Positions 1 through 8,645 of a DNA stretch of 64,000 nucleotides are shown in pieces. The translations under genes were made by a program, and so were the position numbers. The stretch is taken from NCBI GenBank assembly GCA_965371225.1, contig CBDUXP010000005.1:1-64000 (forward strand), given 5' to 3'. The notes under the pieces were generated by a model. That model was not told the DNA's origin and did not search any database. It saw only the letters and a list, made by a program, of their open reading frames with translations. The DNA comes from CBDUXP01 sp965371225 [NCBI: uncultured bacterium]. GTDB taxonomy: Bacteria; Abyssobacteria; SURF-5; CBDUXP01. Positions within the stretch are counted from its first letter, which is position 1. Every line of letters begins with the position of its first letter.

Positions 1-159
1 GGCGATCCGTCCACTTCTGCCAGCGTAACAACATTCCCCCGGAACGCTATACCGCACGGCCGGTCCGGGGCGCTCCGGGGCCGGCCGGGCCCGCGACGCG
101 AACATGCCCCGGTCGCTACCGCGCTGGGGGCGCATCCTCACGTCGCGTGAGACTCTGAA
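1..159. other. window edge, no assignable gene
   Basis: No complete gene is visible. On the minus strand an ATG at 34 preceded by GGGGGA and a weak TATAGC box (46-51) could begin a gene running out of the window, but only eleven codons are available. The three bases after the zinc-ribbon gene carry no clear terminator. Confidence 0.3.
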
Positions 160-720
160 TTACGTAGGGCCGAACACCCGATCGAAGTGCACCTTCCGGT
201 CGATCAGGTGCAAGTCAATGTCCAGAAAGTCTCGCACTTCCTGTTCCGTAATGCCGGTGGTGGGGTGATCCGCGGCCACGGAGGGTACCGTCTCGCGCAG
301 GGGCACCGACTCGCCGTCGACTGGCGGGTTGGCCGGCTCCGCGGCTTCGCTCTTCGCGGCTTCGCCTTTAGCCGCTCCGGCCTCCGCGTCCGCCGGGGCC
401 GCGTCGCCGGGGTCCATCAATTCGGCCAGCGACTCCACGCCGAACTCCTCCTCATCCAGATGCGCCTCGGCGTTGTCCACCAGTTCCTCGATGCGCTTCA
501 CGACCAGGTCCATAATCGTTTCGGTCAGGTGCGCTTTCTTCTCATCGGACGACGCGTTGAGAATCACTTCTTTATCCAGCGGGAGGACCGCGCCGCAGAA
601 CAGCAGCACGAGTTCACTGCATCGCGGGCAGGGCCCGACGATGATGGCCCCTACCGGAGGCGTCACGATCTGCCCGCGCGCGTCGCAGAAGGGACACTGC
701 ACTTCGATCACAGGCTGCAT
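160..720 (-). CDS. zinc-ribbon protein with acidic Ala/Glu-rich linker, unknown function
   Basis: A 186-residue soluble protein with no signal peptide. It opens with a zinc-ribbon: CPFC at residues 9-12 and CPRC at 31-34, with an extra Cys at 42. A helical, very acidic stretch follows (about 60-105), then a low-complexity Ala/Glu/Lys segment (about 106-135) and a short conserved-looking tail ending in VFGPT. The start is set by a GGAGG about 10 bases upstream of the ATG. It is monocistronic within the window and lies about 130 bases downstream of a strong sigma70-type promoter containing an NrdR-box-like palindrome. It is not NrdR, because the ATP-cone domain is absent. The ribbon and acidic linker suggest nucleic-acid or protein binding, but I do not recognise the family. 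Confidence 0.8.
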   Translation of the reverse strand: MQPVIEVQCPFCDARGQIVTPPVGAIIVGPCPRCSELVLLFCGAVLPLDKEVILNASSDEKKAHLTETIMDLVVKRIEELVDNAEAHLDEEEFGVESLAELMDPGDAAPADAEAGAAKGEAAKSEAAEPANPPVDGESVPLRETVPSVAADHPTTGITEQEVRDFLDIDLHLIDRKVHFDRVFGPT

Positions 721-850
721 ACTCTCAGCTCCTCCGACCCGTGGGATGCCGGGGCGGGCTTCGTTACCGAAAGCCCGACGAGCCGTAGCGGGTTAGCTGG
801 CTAAGGTGCGATTCTCATGCCAGCGGGGGATGCATAGATAGGACTGTTCT

Positions 851-899
851 ATTAAACCACAATATAATGTGGTGTCAAGCAAATTTCGCACACACCACA
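851..899 (-). promoter_or_regulatory. sigma70-type promoter with NrdR-box-like palindrome
   Basis: Read on the minus strand, a perfect TTGACA (873-878) is followed after 16 bases by TTTAAT (851-856). The spacer (857-872, CCACAATATAATGTGG on the plus strand) is a near-perfect palindrome matching the NrdR-box consensus acaCwAtATaTwGtgt at 13 of 16 positions by my alignment. TGTGGTG (868-874) also pairs with CACCACA (893-899) across the -35, so a CCACA half-site occurs three times. This would drive the zinc-ribbon gene ending at 160. The promoter hexamers are clear; the identity of the regulator is inferred from motif resemblance. Confidence 0.6.
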
Positions 900-947
900 C
901 TGTATTTCGGGCCAGTATTGGCAGCTAACCGATTACCGGACCCGGAG

Positions 948-975
948 ATGGGCTAATGAAGCGTCAGGAGCCCAT
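948..975. repeat. inverted repeat in the 721-1163 intergenic region
   Basis: ATGGGCT (948-954) and AGCCCAT (969-975) form a perfect 7-bp stem around a 14-base loop, extendable by two more pairs with one mismatch. No U-tract follows on either strand, so it is not a canonical terminator. The rest of the 443-base gene-free stretch 721-1163 holds the promoter described at 851-899 and an A+T-rich patch near 1105-1145. I see no gene there. Confidence 0.35.
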
Positions 976-1163
976 TTCAAACTGGAACGACCGCGCCGCC
1001 CGGCGGAAATCACGATAGCCACCCGCCGGCCATACGCCGAAGTTTCGGGCTCCCAGGCCCTTCCGCCCGACATTTTGCGGCCCCATCACCCTCGGTTGGC
1101 GGGGATGTGACATTTAACAAACTTAAACTGTTCGACTTTGAAACAGATGCGGCGCGGCAGCGG

Positions 1164-1631
1164 CTAGCCGCCGAGATAGGGCAGCACGACCTTGTGCTCC
1201 GGCAGCCGCACGGCGTACACCGGGCATCTGGCCAGCCGGAGCACCCGCTCACTGGTGGACCCCAGCAGGGCATGTTCGAGCGCCAGCGCGCCGTGGGTCC
1301 CCAGGACGATCAGGTCCACGCCGAGCCGCTCGGCGGCATCGATGATCACCTGCGAGGCGCTGCCGGCCCCGGCCTCCACCTGCACCGCGCCGATCCCGGT
1401 CGTGTCGTATTCCGCCAGCTCACCGAGCGCCTGTTCGCGCACCTGCTCGCGGATCGCCTCGTCCAGCTCGTGGCTGGCCGTGGTGCGGACGCGGTCGCCC
1501 CAGCTCTCTACGGCGTGGACCACCGTCAGGTTCGCCCCGAAGTCCCGCGCCAGGCCCACGGCAAACGCCAGCGCGTGGGACGCGTGGGGGGAAAAGTCCG
1601 TGGGGCCGAGGATGTGAGTGAACAGGGGCAC
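1164..1631 (-). CDS. universal stress protein (UspA family)
   Basis: A 155-residue single-domain Usp protein, a normal family length. The N-terminus ILGPTDFSPHA matches the first Usp strand and loop. The C-terminal ATP-binding signature (G-x2-G-x9-G-S/T) is visible from GTHGALALEHALLGST onward, so this member should be of the nucleotide-binding type. The start is a GTG at 1631 with a weak AGGA upstream; no in-frame ATG fits the family N-terminus better. It stands alone between the zinc-ribbon gene and the divergent radical SAM gene. Usp proteins are cytoplasmic and generally support survival under starvation or oxidative stress; the partner or signal cannot be read from the sequence. Confidence 0.92.
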   Translation of the reverse strand: MPLFTHILGPTDFSPHASHALAFAVGLARDFGANLTVVHAVESWGDRVRTTASHELDEAIREQVREQALGELAEYDTTGIGAVQVEAGAGSASQVIIDAAERLGVDLIVLGTHGALALEHALLGSTSERVLRLARCPVYAVRLPEHKVVLPYLGG

Positions 1632-1863
1632 GCGAGAGTCCTATTGTTCGCTTCGGCACGGCCGGGCATGCCCGACCCGCTGGGCGCCGCCAGCCTACCA
1701 CGCACGCGACGGGTGAACCAGACGTACCGGCCGCCGCCCATGGCATGTCCCCGCACGCGGCCGCGGGAAAACACTCGCGGCTGACTTGCCGGGTTCGCGC
1801 GTTCACGCTACCCTACAGCCACGTGGCCCCCGGTCCTACGTGCCTGCCACCTGAAGCGGTTGC

Positions 1864-3336
1864 ATGAACGTCCTGCTGGTTTCTCCCCAGATTCCGGACA
1901 CCTTCTGGAGCTTCAAGCACGCGCTGCGCTTTATCTCCAAGAAGGCCGCATCCCCCCCCCTCGGTTTGCTCACGATCGCCGCGAGCCTACCGGAGCAGTG
2001 GCACCTCAAGCTCGTTGATCTGAACATTACCCGGTTGAATGATACGGACATCCGCTGGGCGGATTACGTGATGGTGAGCGCCATGATCGTGCACCGCGAA
2101 TTCGTGCACGAGATCGCCGCCCGTTGCGCCGCGCTGGACCGGCCCCTCATCGGCGGCGGGCCGATCTTCACGACCGGGCACGAAGCATTCCCCGACATTC
2201 CCCACTTCGTGCTTGGCGAGGCGGAAGACCTAATGGCGGATCTCGTGCGGGACATGGAACGGGGTAGCGTGCGTCACACGTATGAAGCGCGCGAGCGGCC
2301 CGACCTCACGGGCACCCCCATCCCCCGCTGGGACCTGATCCGGCTGGAAGATTACGCCTCCATGCCGGTGCAGTTCTCCCGCGGCTGCCCGTACGACTGC
2401 GAGTTCTGCGACATCGTCGTCATGAACGGCCACCGGCCGCGCACGAAAACGCCGCAGCAGATGACCGCGGAACTGGACGCGCTGCGCGTCCGAGGCTGGC
2501 AGGGCTCCGTGTTCATCGTCGACGATAATTTCATCGGCAACAAGCGCAAGGTCAAGGAACTGCTGGCCGAAATCCTTAGCTGGCGCGCTCGCACCGGCGC
2601 GCGGATGGACTTCCTGACCGAGGCGTCCGTCAACCTCGCGGACGACCGTGAACTGCTAGAGCTCATGTCCGACGTGGGGTTCAAGAAGGTGTTTCTCGGC
2701 ATCGAGACGCCCGTGCTGGAGAGCCTCCGGGAATGTCACAAGCTCCAGAACACCCGCCTGGACCTGACCGAAGCCGTGCGACGGATCCAGAACGCCGGGA
2801 TGGAAGTCATGGGCGGGTTCATCGTCGGCTTCGACAACGACCGGGCAGACATCTTCGAACGCCAGTTCGAATTCATCCAAAATGCGGGTGTGGTGACCGC
2901 AATGGTCGGCCTCCTCAACGCCCTCCCCGAGACCAAGCTCTATAAGCGGTTGCTGGCCGAGGGCCGGCTCCTGAGCACCACCACGGGTAACAACACCGAA
3001 GCGACGACGAACATCGAAACCCTGCTCGACCGCGACTTCCTCATCGCCGGGTATCGCCGCCTGATGCAATCCCTCTACGAGCCTCGCGCCTACTACCGGC
3101 GGCTCAAGATTTTTCTCAAGAACTACGAGTCGCGCGGCCCCGCCCACTACCTGAGCGCGACTGAAGTGCGGGCGCTCTTCAAGTCCTTCTGGCTGCTGGG
3201 GGTGCGCAGCCGCGGCCGGCGCGCGTACTGGACCTTCCTGGCCTACACCCTGCTCCGCCACCCGCGGAAATTCAGCGAGGCGATCACTCTCGCCATCACC
3301 GGCCACCACTTCCGCACCGTCGCCGCCACGCTGTAG
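1864..3336 (+). CDS. B12-binding domain radical SAM protein
   Basis: A 490-residue protein. Residues 1-140 have the Rossmann-like cobalamin-binding layout (MNVLLVSPQIPDTFW, then a GGGP turn near 97-100), without the DxHxxG motif of methionine synthase. The radical SAM core follows, with the cluster-binding CxxxCxxC at Cys175, Cys179 and Cys182. A long C-terminal region from about 400 resembles the DUF4070 extension of this class, which includes the hopanoid methylases. The enzyme should bind a 4Fe-4S cluster, S-adenosylmethionine and probably cobalamin, and methylate or rearrange an unreactive carbon; the substrate is unknown. No biosynthetic gene adjoins it. The ATG has only a weak GAAG upstream. 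It converges on the ABC permease gene, with a strong hairpin between them. Confidence 0.9.
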   Translation: MNVLLVSPQIPDTFWSFKHALRFISKKAASPPLGLLTIAASLPEQWHLKLVDLNITRLNDTDIRWADYVMVSAMIVHREFVHEIAARCAALDRPLIGGGPIFTTGHEAFPDIPHFVLGEAEDLMADLVRDMERGSVRHTYEARERPDLTGTPIPRWDLIRLEDYASMPVQFSRGCPYDCEFCDIVVMNGHRPRTKTPQQMTAELDALRVRGWQGSVFIVDDNFIGNKRKVKELLAEILSWRARTGARMDFLTEASVNLADDRELLELMSDVGFKKVFLGIETPVLESLRECHKLQNTRLDLTEAVRRIQNAGMEVMGGFIVGFDNDRADIFERQFEFIQNAGVVTAMVGLLNALPETKLYKRLLAEGRLLSTTTGNNTEATTNIETLLDRDFLIAGYRRLMQSLYEPRAYYRRLKIFLKNYESRGPAHYLSATEVRALFKSFWLLGVRSRGRRAYWTFLAYTLLRHPRKFSEAITLAITGHHFRTVAATL

Positions 3337-3402
3337 CACGAGGGACGGCCACGCCGGTCCGCCCCTGCGAAAACCTCGTCAACTCACATGCCCCCCGCGT
3401 AG

Positions 3403-3424
3403 GGGCCGACTTGTGTGTCGGCCC
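3403..3424. repeat. REP-like hairpin between convergent genes
   Basis: GGGCCGAC (3403-3410) and GTCGGCCC (3417-3424) form a perfect 8-bp stem with the loop TTGTGT. It lies in the 117-base gap between the convergent radical SAM and permease genes, so it could end transcription from both sides, although no U-tract is present. The surrounding CGTAGGGG...CCCGCG context resembles short palindromic repeats dispersed in many environmental bacterial genomes. Only one copy was noticed in this window. Confidence 0.5.
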
Positions 3425-3453
3425 GCGCCTCGACGGGCACCTGCAGATGCTTG

Positions 3454-4311
3454 CTACCCCACCACCGATTCGCGCGGGTTCAACGCGTCCCGCAAACCGT
3501 CACCCACGAAATTGATGCACAGCACGGTGAACAGGATCATCAGCCCCGGCACCGTCGCGACCCACGGCGCGTCGAGCATGCTCTGCTGCGCCGCGGTCAG
3601 CATGTTCCCCCACGTGGGCGTGGGCGGCTGCACGCCGAAGCCGAGAAAACTCAGCGCGGATTCGATTAGGATCGCTTCCCCCACCCCCAGCGTGAACACC
3701 ACCACCAGCGGCGCCGCCGCATTCGGCAGCAGGTGGCGGCCCACCACCCGCCGGGCCGGCAGCCCGAGCCCGTGCGCCGCCTCGTACAGCGGCTGCCCGC
3801 GCAGTTGCAGCACCACCGCCCGCGTCAGCCGCGCCACCGGCATCCACGTGGTGACCGCGATGATGAGGATAATGACCGACAGCTCGTAGCCCCGGAAGAA
3901 GCTGGACAGGAGGAGCAGGATCAGGAACGTGGGCACGGACAGCATGACGTCCACACCGCGCATCAGCAGATTGTCCAGCCGACCGCCGGCGAGCCCCGCC
4001 AGGACCCCGACGACCGTGCCGATGAGCAGCGCCGCCCCGGTGGCCGCCAGACCCACGAGCAAGGACACCCGCCCCGCCGCCGCCGCACGGCTCAGTAAAT
4101 CCCGCCCCAACTCGTCCGCCCCGAGCCAATAGGTCGCCCCCGGCCGCGCGTAAATCGCGTCCAGGTTCGTCTCGTTCGGCCCGTGCGCCAACACCCAGGG
4201 CCCCACCAGGATCCAGGCGACGAGCAGCCCGAGCCCGCCCAGGCCCGCCAGCGCGAGCCGGTGCTGCCGGAAGCGCCCGAGAAAGGCGCCAGCCGGGCTG
4301 GCCTCACGCAT
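3454..4311 (-). CDS. ABC transporter permease, OppC/DppC type
   Basis: A 285-residue inner-membrane permease of the peptide/nickel (BPD_transp_1) family. It has the OppC-type N-terminal cytoplasmic stretch, a first membrane helix (about 17-40), the periplasmic segment with YWLGADELGRDLLSR, and five further helices. The coupling loop YEAAHGLGLPARRVVGRHL is the EAA motif that contacts the ATPase. It forms a heterodimer with the OppB-type permease encoded just upstream, overlapping that gene by 8 bases, and is the last gene of the operon. No ATPase gene follows it. The substrate is probably set by the family-5 binding protein in the same operon. Confidence 0.95.
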   Translation of the reverse strand: MREASPAGAFLGRFRQHRLALAGLGGLGLLVAWILVGPWVLAHGPNETNLDAIYARPGATYWLGADELGRDLLSRAAAAGRVSLLVGLAATGAALLIGTVVGVLAGLAGGRLDNLLMRGVDVMLSVPTFLILLLLSSFFRGYELSVIILIIAVTTWMPVARLTRAVVLQLRGQPLYEAAHGLGLPARRVVGRHLLPNAAAPLVVVFTLGVGEAILIESALSFLGFGVQPPTPTWGNMLTAAQQSMLDAPWVATVPGLMILFTVLCINFVGDGLRDALNPRESVVG

Positions 4312-5257
4312 AGCTCACCCGCGGATCCAGCCAGCCGACGCACAGGTCCGCCAGCAGATTGGCCAACACCACCAACCCCGACGCGATGGTCAGGATCCCC
4401 ATGAGGACCGTGTAGTCCTGCCGCCCCACCGCGGTGAAGAACAGCCGGCCGATGCCCGGCCACGCGAAAATCGTCTCCGTGATGATCGCGCCCGTGAACA
4501 GGCTGGGCACCTGCAGGGCGATGACCGTGGCGACGGGAATCAGCGCGTTGCGCACGGCGTGCCGCAGCACCGCGGCAGTGCGGCCCAAGCCCTTGGCCCG
4601 GGCGGTGCGCAGGTAATCCTCGCCCAGTTGATCGATCAGGCTGCTGCGCAGGTACCGGCTCCAGCTCGCCGTGTAGAGCAGCGACAGCACCGTGGCCGGC
4701 AGGATCAAGTGGCGCACCGCCACCAGCAGGGTCGCCCCCTCGCCACCGGGGCCGCGGCCGGAGCTGGGCAGCCAACCGAGCCACACGGCGAAGATCAATT
4801 GCAGGAGCAACCCGAACCAGAACACCGGCATGGAGAACCCGAAAAACGCGCCGGTCGTCAGCAGGTAGTCCGTCGGCGAGCGGGGGTGCAGGCCCGTCCA
4901 GAGGCCGACCGCGGCGGCCAGGACGAGGGACAGGCCGAGCGCGGCCCCCATGAGCGTAACCGTGGCCGGCAAGCGTTCGACGATCATCGTCCGCACCGGC
5001 CGCCCTTCGATATACGAGTGGCCCAAGTCCCCGCGGAGCGTGCGCCCGAGCCAGCGCGCGTACTGCACCGGGAGCGGTTGGTCCAACCCATAGATGCGCC
5101 GGATGCGCGCACGATCCTCCGCCGTGAAGCGCGGGTTCTGTGCATAGACCGCGTCGGGGCCGCCCGGCGTCAGGTGCAGCATCAGGAAAAGCAACAGGCT
5201 GATGCCGAACAGCAGCGGCACCGACTGGGCGAGGCGTCGGGCGAAGTATGCGCTCAC
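4304..5257 (-). CDS. ABC transporter permease, OppB/DppB type
   Basis: A 317-residue permease of the peptide-uptake family. The N-terminal helix (about 8-30, in the typical position RRLAQSVPLLFGISLLLF), the periplasmic region with the LGHSYIEGRPV element and the EAA loop (YLRTARAKGLGRTAAVLRHA) are all present. It should pair with the following OppC-type protein to form the translocation path. The start is a GTG at 5257, 34 bases after the binding-protein stop; the ribosome-binding site is weak. It sits in a tightly packed operon with the binding lipoprotein and a nucleoside hydrolase, which hints at uptake of a nucleoside-containing or peptide-like solute. Confidence 0.95.
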   Translation of the reverse strand: MSAYFARRLAQSVPLLFGISLLLFLMLHLTPGGPDAVYAQNPRFTAEDRARIRRIYGLDQPLPVQYARWLGRTLRGDLGHSYIEGRPVRTMIVERLPATVTLMGAALGLSLVLAAAVGLWTGLHPRSPTDYLLTTGAFFGFSMPVFWFGLLLQLIFAVWLGWLPSSGRGPGGEGATLLVAVRHLILPATVLSLLYTASWSRYLRSSLIDQLGEDYLRTARAKGLGRTAAVLRHAVRNALIPVATVIALQVPSLFTGAIITETIFAWPGIGRLFFTAVGRQDYTVLMGILTIASGLVVLANLLADLCVGWLDPRVSYA

Positions 5258-5291
5258 GGTGTGTCCCCCCGCCCCGGGTCCCGCCGCCGGT

Positions 5292-6929
5292 TTACGCGCC
5301 CGGTTCGCGCCAGCGCCATGCCCACGCGTTCCAGCAGTTGCCCTGGCCGGACGGATTCGGGCGCACGTTCAACAGGTCGCGCGGATACGGATCGAGATGC
5401 ACCCACCGCACCAGGGGCAGCACGGGCGCGTCGCGGATCAGCAATTCCTGCGCCTCAAAGTAAATGCGCTTGCGCGCGGCCCGGTCCGTGGTCGCCACCC
5501 CCAGGCGCATCAACTCATCCATCCGCGCACTCCGATACCGCGTTTGGTTTTGTCCGTTCGGCGGAATCTGCGAGCTGGACCACAGCGTGCTCGCGTTCGG
5601 GTCCGGCTGCGAAATCCACGCGTACATCCCGAGCTGGAACTCGCCCCGCTGCAGGATGCCGCCATCGGTGTAGCTCCCGAAGAAGCGCGTCGCGTCATAG
5701 TTGCGAATCGCCAGGTCGATGCCGACCGCGCGCAACTGCTCCTGAATCACCACCTCCGTCCGCTCCCGATTCGGCCGCCCGGCGGTGGTGGAGATCGTGA
5801 GCCGCAGCGGCGCGCCGTCCCGCTCCCGAATGCCGTCCCCATCGGCGTCGGCCCATCCCGCTTCGGTCAGCAGCGCGCGGGCGGCGGCCGGATCGTGCGG
5901 CCAGATGCGCTCCACCGCCGGGTTGTACGCCCACAGCATCGGCGACTGGTCCGAATACGCCGGCTGCCAGAGGCCGTCATAGATCTTGGCCGACAGCTCT
6001 TCCCGATCCACCGCCAGACAGATGGCCTGGCGCACCCGCGCATCGCGGAGCGCCGGATCGTCGCAGTTGAAGTCGATGTGCTCCCACGTGAGGGCGGGGG
6101 TCTCGTACACCCGCACGTGCTCCAACGCCTTGAGCCGCGCGTACTGTTGCGTGTTCGCGTTGTCGAACGCGTCCACCTCGCCCGTGCGCAGTTGCACGAA
6201 GAGCGTATTCTCGTCCGGAATCACCTTGAACGTGATCTCGTCCAGCGCCGGCCGGCCGCGGTAATACCCCTCGTACGCCGTGAACCGCAGGCGCTCGCCG
6301 GACCGCCACTCGGCGAACCGGAACGGCCCGAACCCCACCGGAGCGCGATTGTACGGCGCGTGGTGCAGCTGGGCCGGGGGGACCTGGGCCAAGAGGTGGC
6401 GCGGGAGGATCGCGTATTCGCTGAAACTCAGCAGGAACGGCGCGAACACTTCCTTCAGATGGAACACCACCGTGTGCGCGTCGGGCGTCTCCACGCGCGC
6501 CACCCGGTCGTACCCCTCGCGCGTCACCGCCGGCACGTCGGGATGCATGATGCATTCCCACGTGAACTTCACGTCGGCCGACGTGACCGGCGCGCCGTCG
6601 TGCCACGTCACCCCCTCACGCAACCGATAGGTGTAGGTCAACCCATCGGGCGAGACGCCGCCGTTCTCGAGCGAGGGCACTTCCGCGCACAGGTCCGGCT
6701 GCAGATTCAGCTCGTCGTCCACGCGCACCAGGTACCCGTGCACCACGTTGCTGACGATGGAGGTGAAATACATGTTGCTGAACATCTGGTTCAGCGACTC
6801 AGGCTCCTGCTGGATGCCGATCCGGATGTCGCGACGGCCCTGGGCGTCCGCCGATGAATGGCCCGCCGGAGCCTCCGCCCGGCAGCCGAGCAGGCCGGCC
6901 GCGAGCAACCCAACCCACGCCCTACGCAT
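5292..6929 (-). CDS. ABC transporter substrate-binding lipoprotein, family 5 (OppA/DppA type)
   Basis: A 545-residue extracytoplasmic binding protein. It begins with a lipoprotein signal peptide (MRRAWVGLLAAGLLGC, lipobox LLGC with Cys16), so the mature protein should be lipid-anchored. The SBP_bac_5 fold is recognisable from DIRIGIQQEPESLNQMF, from YTYRLREGVTWHDGAPVTSADV and from the C-terminal region with WISQPDPN. Family members bind oligopeptides, dipeptides, nickel, oligosaccharides or other solutes, so the ligand cannot be fixed. Its ATG overlaps the nucleoside-hydrolase stop by 8 bases, and the two permeases follow, so it is translated as part of one operon. The permeases and binding protein are complete, but no ATPase is encoded nearby. 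Confidence 0.95.
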   Translation of the reverse strand: MRRAWVGLLAAGLLGCRAEAPAGHSSADAQGRRDIRIGIQQEPESLNQMFSNMYFTSIVSNVVHGYLVRVDDELNLQPDLCAEVPSLENGGVSPDGLTYTYRLREGVTWHDGAPVTSADVKFTWECIMHPDVPAVTREGYDRVARVETPDAHTVVFHLKEVFAPFLLSFSEYAILPRHLLAQVPPAQLHHAPYNRAPVGFGPFRFAEWRSGERLRFTAYEGYYRGRPALDEITFKVIPDENTLFVQLRTGEVDAFDNANTQQYARLKALEHVRVYETPALTWEHIDFNCDDPALRDARVRQAICLAVDREELSAKIYDGLWQPAYSDQSPMLWAYNPAVERIWPHDPAAARALLTEAGWADADGDGIRERDGAPLRLTISTTAGRPNRERTEVVIQEQLRAVGIDLAIRNYDATRFFGSYTDGGILQRGEFQLGMYAWISQPDPNASTLWSSSQIPPNGQNQTRYRSARMDELMRLGVATTDRAARKRIYFEAQELLIRDAPVLPLVRWVHLDPYPRDLLNVRPNPSGQGNCWNAWAWRWREPGA

Positions 6930-7902
6930 CGCACACCCGCCGCAGCAGCAACCGGCGGAACTGCGCCGGCTGAACGTCCACCGCCACGTCCACGTTCGGC
7001 CGGCCCACGTGGCCGCGCGGAATGGTGCGCAAGTCCGCCACCGTCATGCCCGCGGTCGCGTGTCCCGCCGTCTCCACGTCCACGTGCAACCGCCGCGTCG
7101 TCACGATCCCGGGTTGGATCAACGTCGCGACGGTCAGCGGATCGTGCAGGCAGCACCCGTGATACCGCTCGTAGCGCCGGTAGTACCGCATGATGCGCCC
7201 GGTGCAGTCGCGCAGAAACCGGTTCAGCGGCGTCCGCCGCCGCGTCGCCGTCATGAGGGCTTTGCGCGACACGCGCGCGCGGCGCGTCACGTTGAGCCCG
7301 ATCAAGGTCACCGGCAGCCCGGCGGCCAGGACCTCGCGCGCCGCATCCGGGTCGCAGTAGAAGTTGAATTCGGCCGCGGGCGTTTCGTTCCCGGGACAGC
7401 CGACGGCACCGCCCATCACCACCACCCGGGCGAAACGGTTCGCCACCTCCGGCGCCGCCCGCAGCGCGCGCGCCACGTTGGTCAGCGGGCCCAGGGTGAC
7501 CAGGGTGACCTTGCGCCGCGACTCCATGGCCGCGTCGATCAGGGCCTGAATCGCGTTGCCCCGGCGTGGCCGGATCCGCGGCGGGGGATACCGCTGCGCG
7601 CCGTCCCGCGCACGGAGCGCGCTCACCTCACCCAAGCCGTCCGCCCCGTGCACGCTCGGGCTGTGCGTGACCGGCCGCCGCAACGGCCGCGCGGCCCCGC
7701 GATACACCGGCGGCGGTGTCGCGACACCCGCCAACTCGAGCACCAGGCACGCGTTCTCCGTCGCTTGGCGGACGTCCACGTTCCCGTGAGTCGTGCTGAT
7801 GCCCAGCACCCGCAGTTCCGGCGAGCGCAACGCCAGCAGCAGCGCCAGCGCGTCATCCACCCCCGGGTCCGTATCGATCCACACGGGGATCGGTCCGGTC
7901 AT
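6922..7902 (-). CDS. inosine/uridine-preferring nucleoside hydrolase
   Basis: A 326-residue enzyme hydrolysing the N-glycosidic bond of ribonucleosides. The calcium-binding N-terminal signature DTDPGVDDA (residues 10-18) is intact. The central TLVTLGPLTNVARAL segment, the VVVMGGAVGCPGNETP-AEFNFYCDPDAA region and the C-terminal LHDPL (catalytic His-Asp of the family) are present. The reading frame is open 55 codons further upstream, but the family N-terminus, a GGGAGG and a 4-base ATGA overlap with the preceding gene fix the start at 7902. No signal peptide, so cytoplasmic. It is co-transcribed with a family-5 importer, suggesting salvage of an imported nucleoside-like compound; base specificity is not readable. 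Confidence 0.93.
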   Translation of the reverse strand: MTGPIPVWIDTDPGVDDALALLLALRSPELRVLGISTTHGNVDVRQATENACLVLELAGVATPPPVYRGAARPLRRPVTHSPSVHGADGLGEVSALRARDGAQRYPPPRIRPRRGNAIQALIDAAMESRRKVTLVTLGPLTNVARALRAAPEVANRFARVVVMGGAVGCPGNETPAAEFNFYCDPDAAREVLAAGLPVTLIGLNVTRRARVSRKALMTATRRRTPLNRFLRDCTGRIMRYYRRYERYHGCCLHDPLTVATLIQPGIVTTRRLHVDVETAGHATAGMTVADLRTIPRGHVGRPNVDVAVDVQPAQFRRLLLRRVCDA

Positions 7903-8645
7903 CCCGCCTCCCGCCGCGCGACCAGCTGCTCCCAGGCCAGGTGATCCGCCGTACCGCGGTCGGGCAACTCGTTCATGCGCTCGGCCCAGCCCTCCGGATC
8001 CGCCGTCACCGCCTCCGCCGTGCGGCGCGCGCCATCGATGTACGTCCGCAGCCGCCGCGTGATCCACGGCCCGCTCAGCGGCCGCGTGAGGAAATTCAGC
8101 ACGCGCGCCGTGCGCGACCGCAGCCGGCCGTAGATGAATATCTCATGCTCGACCGTCCGGCCGTCCGCCGCCAACCACCACCGGACGCTGCCCACAGCAT
8201 TGGCGCGCACGGTGCTGCCCCAAGGGCTGTGGACGCGCGCGGACACATAGACCATCGCCCGCGACTCGTCGCGCAACAGCACGTGCAGCGTGCCCCGGGA
8301 CACGCGCGGCCCGGCCAGCGCGTAGATGCCCGGCCACGACTCGGTCACCTCAAACGGCAGCACGTCCAACTCGCGCCCGACCGCCGCGGCGATGGGCGGG
8401 TGATCCGCAAGCCAGTTCTCCGTCAGCAAGTCGGACCGCACGCGGTACCTCGCGAAATGCCGCACGAGCGACGGGTCGCGCAGCACCGCCTCCACGTCCT
8501 TCTTGATCAACTCGGGCACGTCGTCCAGATCGGACTCCGTCCAGCCCCGGCGCAGGACGTCCACCAGCGGATCCGCGGCCGCCGCGTTCGCCGCCAGGAG
8601 CAGGAGCAGCGGCACCAGCCAGGCCCCATGGGCGCGTTGCCTCAT
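7899..8645 (-). CDS. secreted protein of unknown function
   Basis: A 248-residue protein with a classical signal peptide (MRQRAHGAWLVPLLLLLAAN, cleavage probably after ANAAAA). The mature part is alpha/beta-like, with Trp-rich strands (about 120-170) and a basic helix near residues 190-225, and lacks a recognisable catalytic motif. I chose the ATG at 8645 because it gives a 4-base ATGA overlap with the preceding gene and starts directly at the signal peptide; a GTG at 8663 would add six residues. It is translationally coupled to the GT-C-like gene before it and the nucleoside hydrolase after it. I do not recognise the family. Confidence 0.8.
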   Translation of the reverse strand: MRQRAHGAWLVPLLLLLAANAAAADPLVDVLRRGWTESDLDDVPELIKKDVEAVLRDPSLVRHFARYRVRSDLLTENWLADHPPIAAAVGRELDVLPFEVTESWPGIYALAGPRVSRGTLHVLLRDESRAMVYVSARVHSPWGSTVRANAVGSVRWWLAADGRTVEHEIFIYGRLRSRTARVLNFLTRPLSGPWITRRLRTYIDGARRTAEAVTADPEGWAERMNELPDRGTADHLAWEQLVARREAG

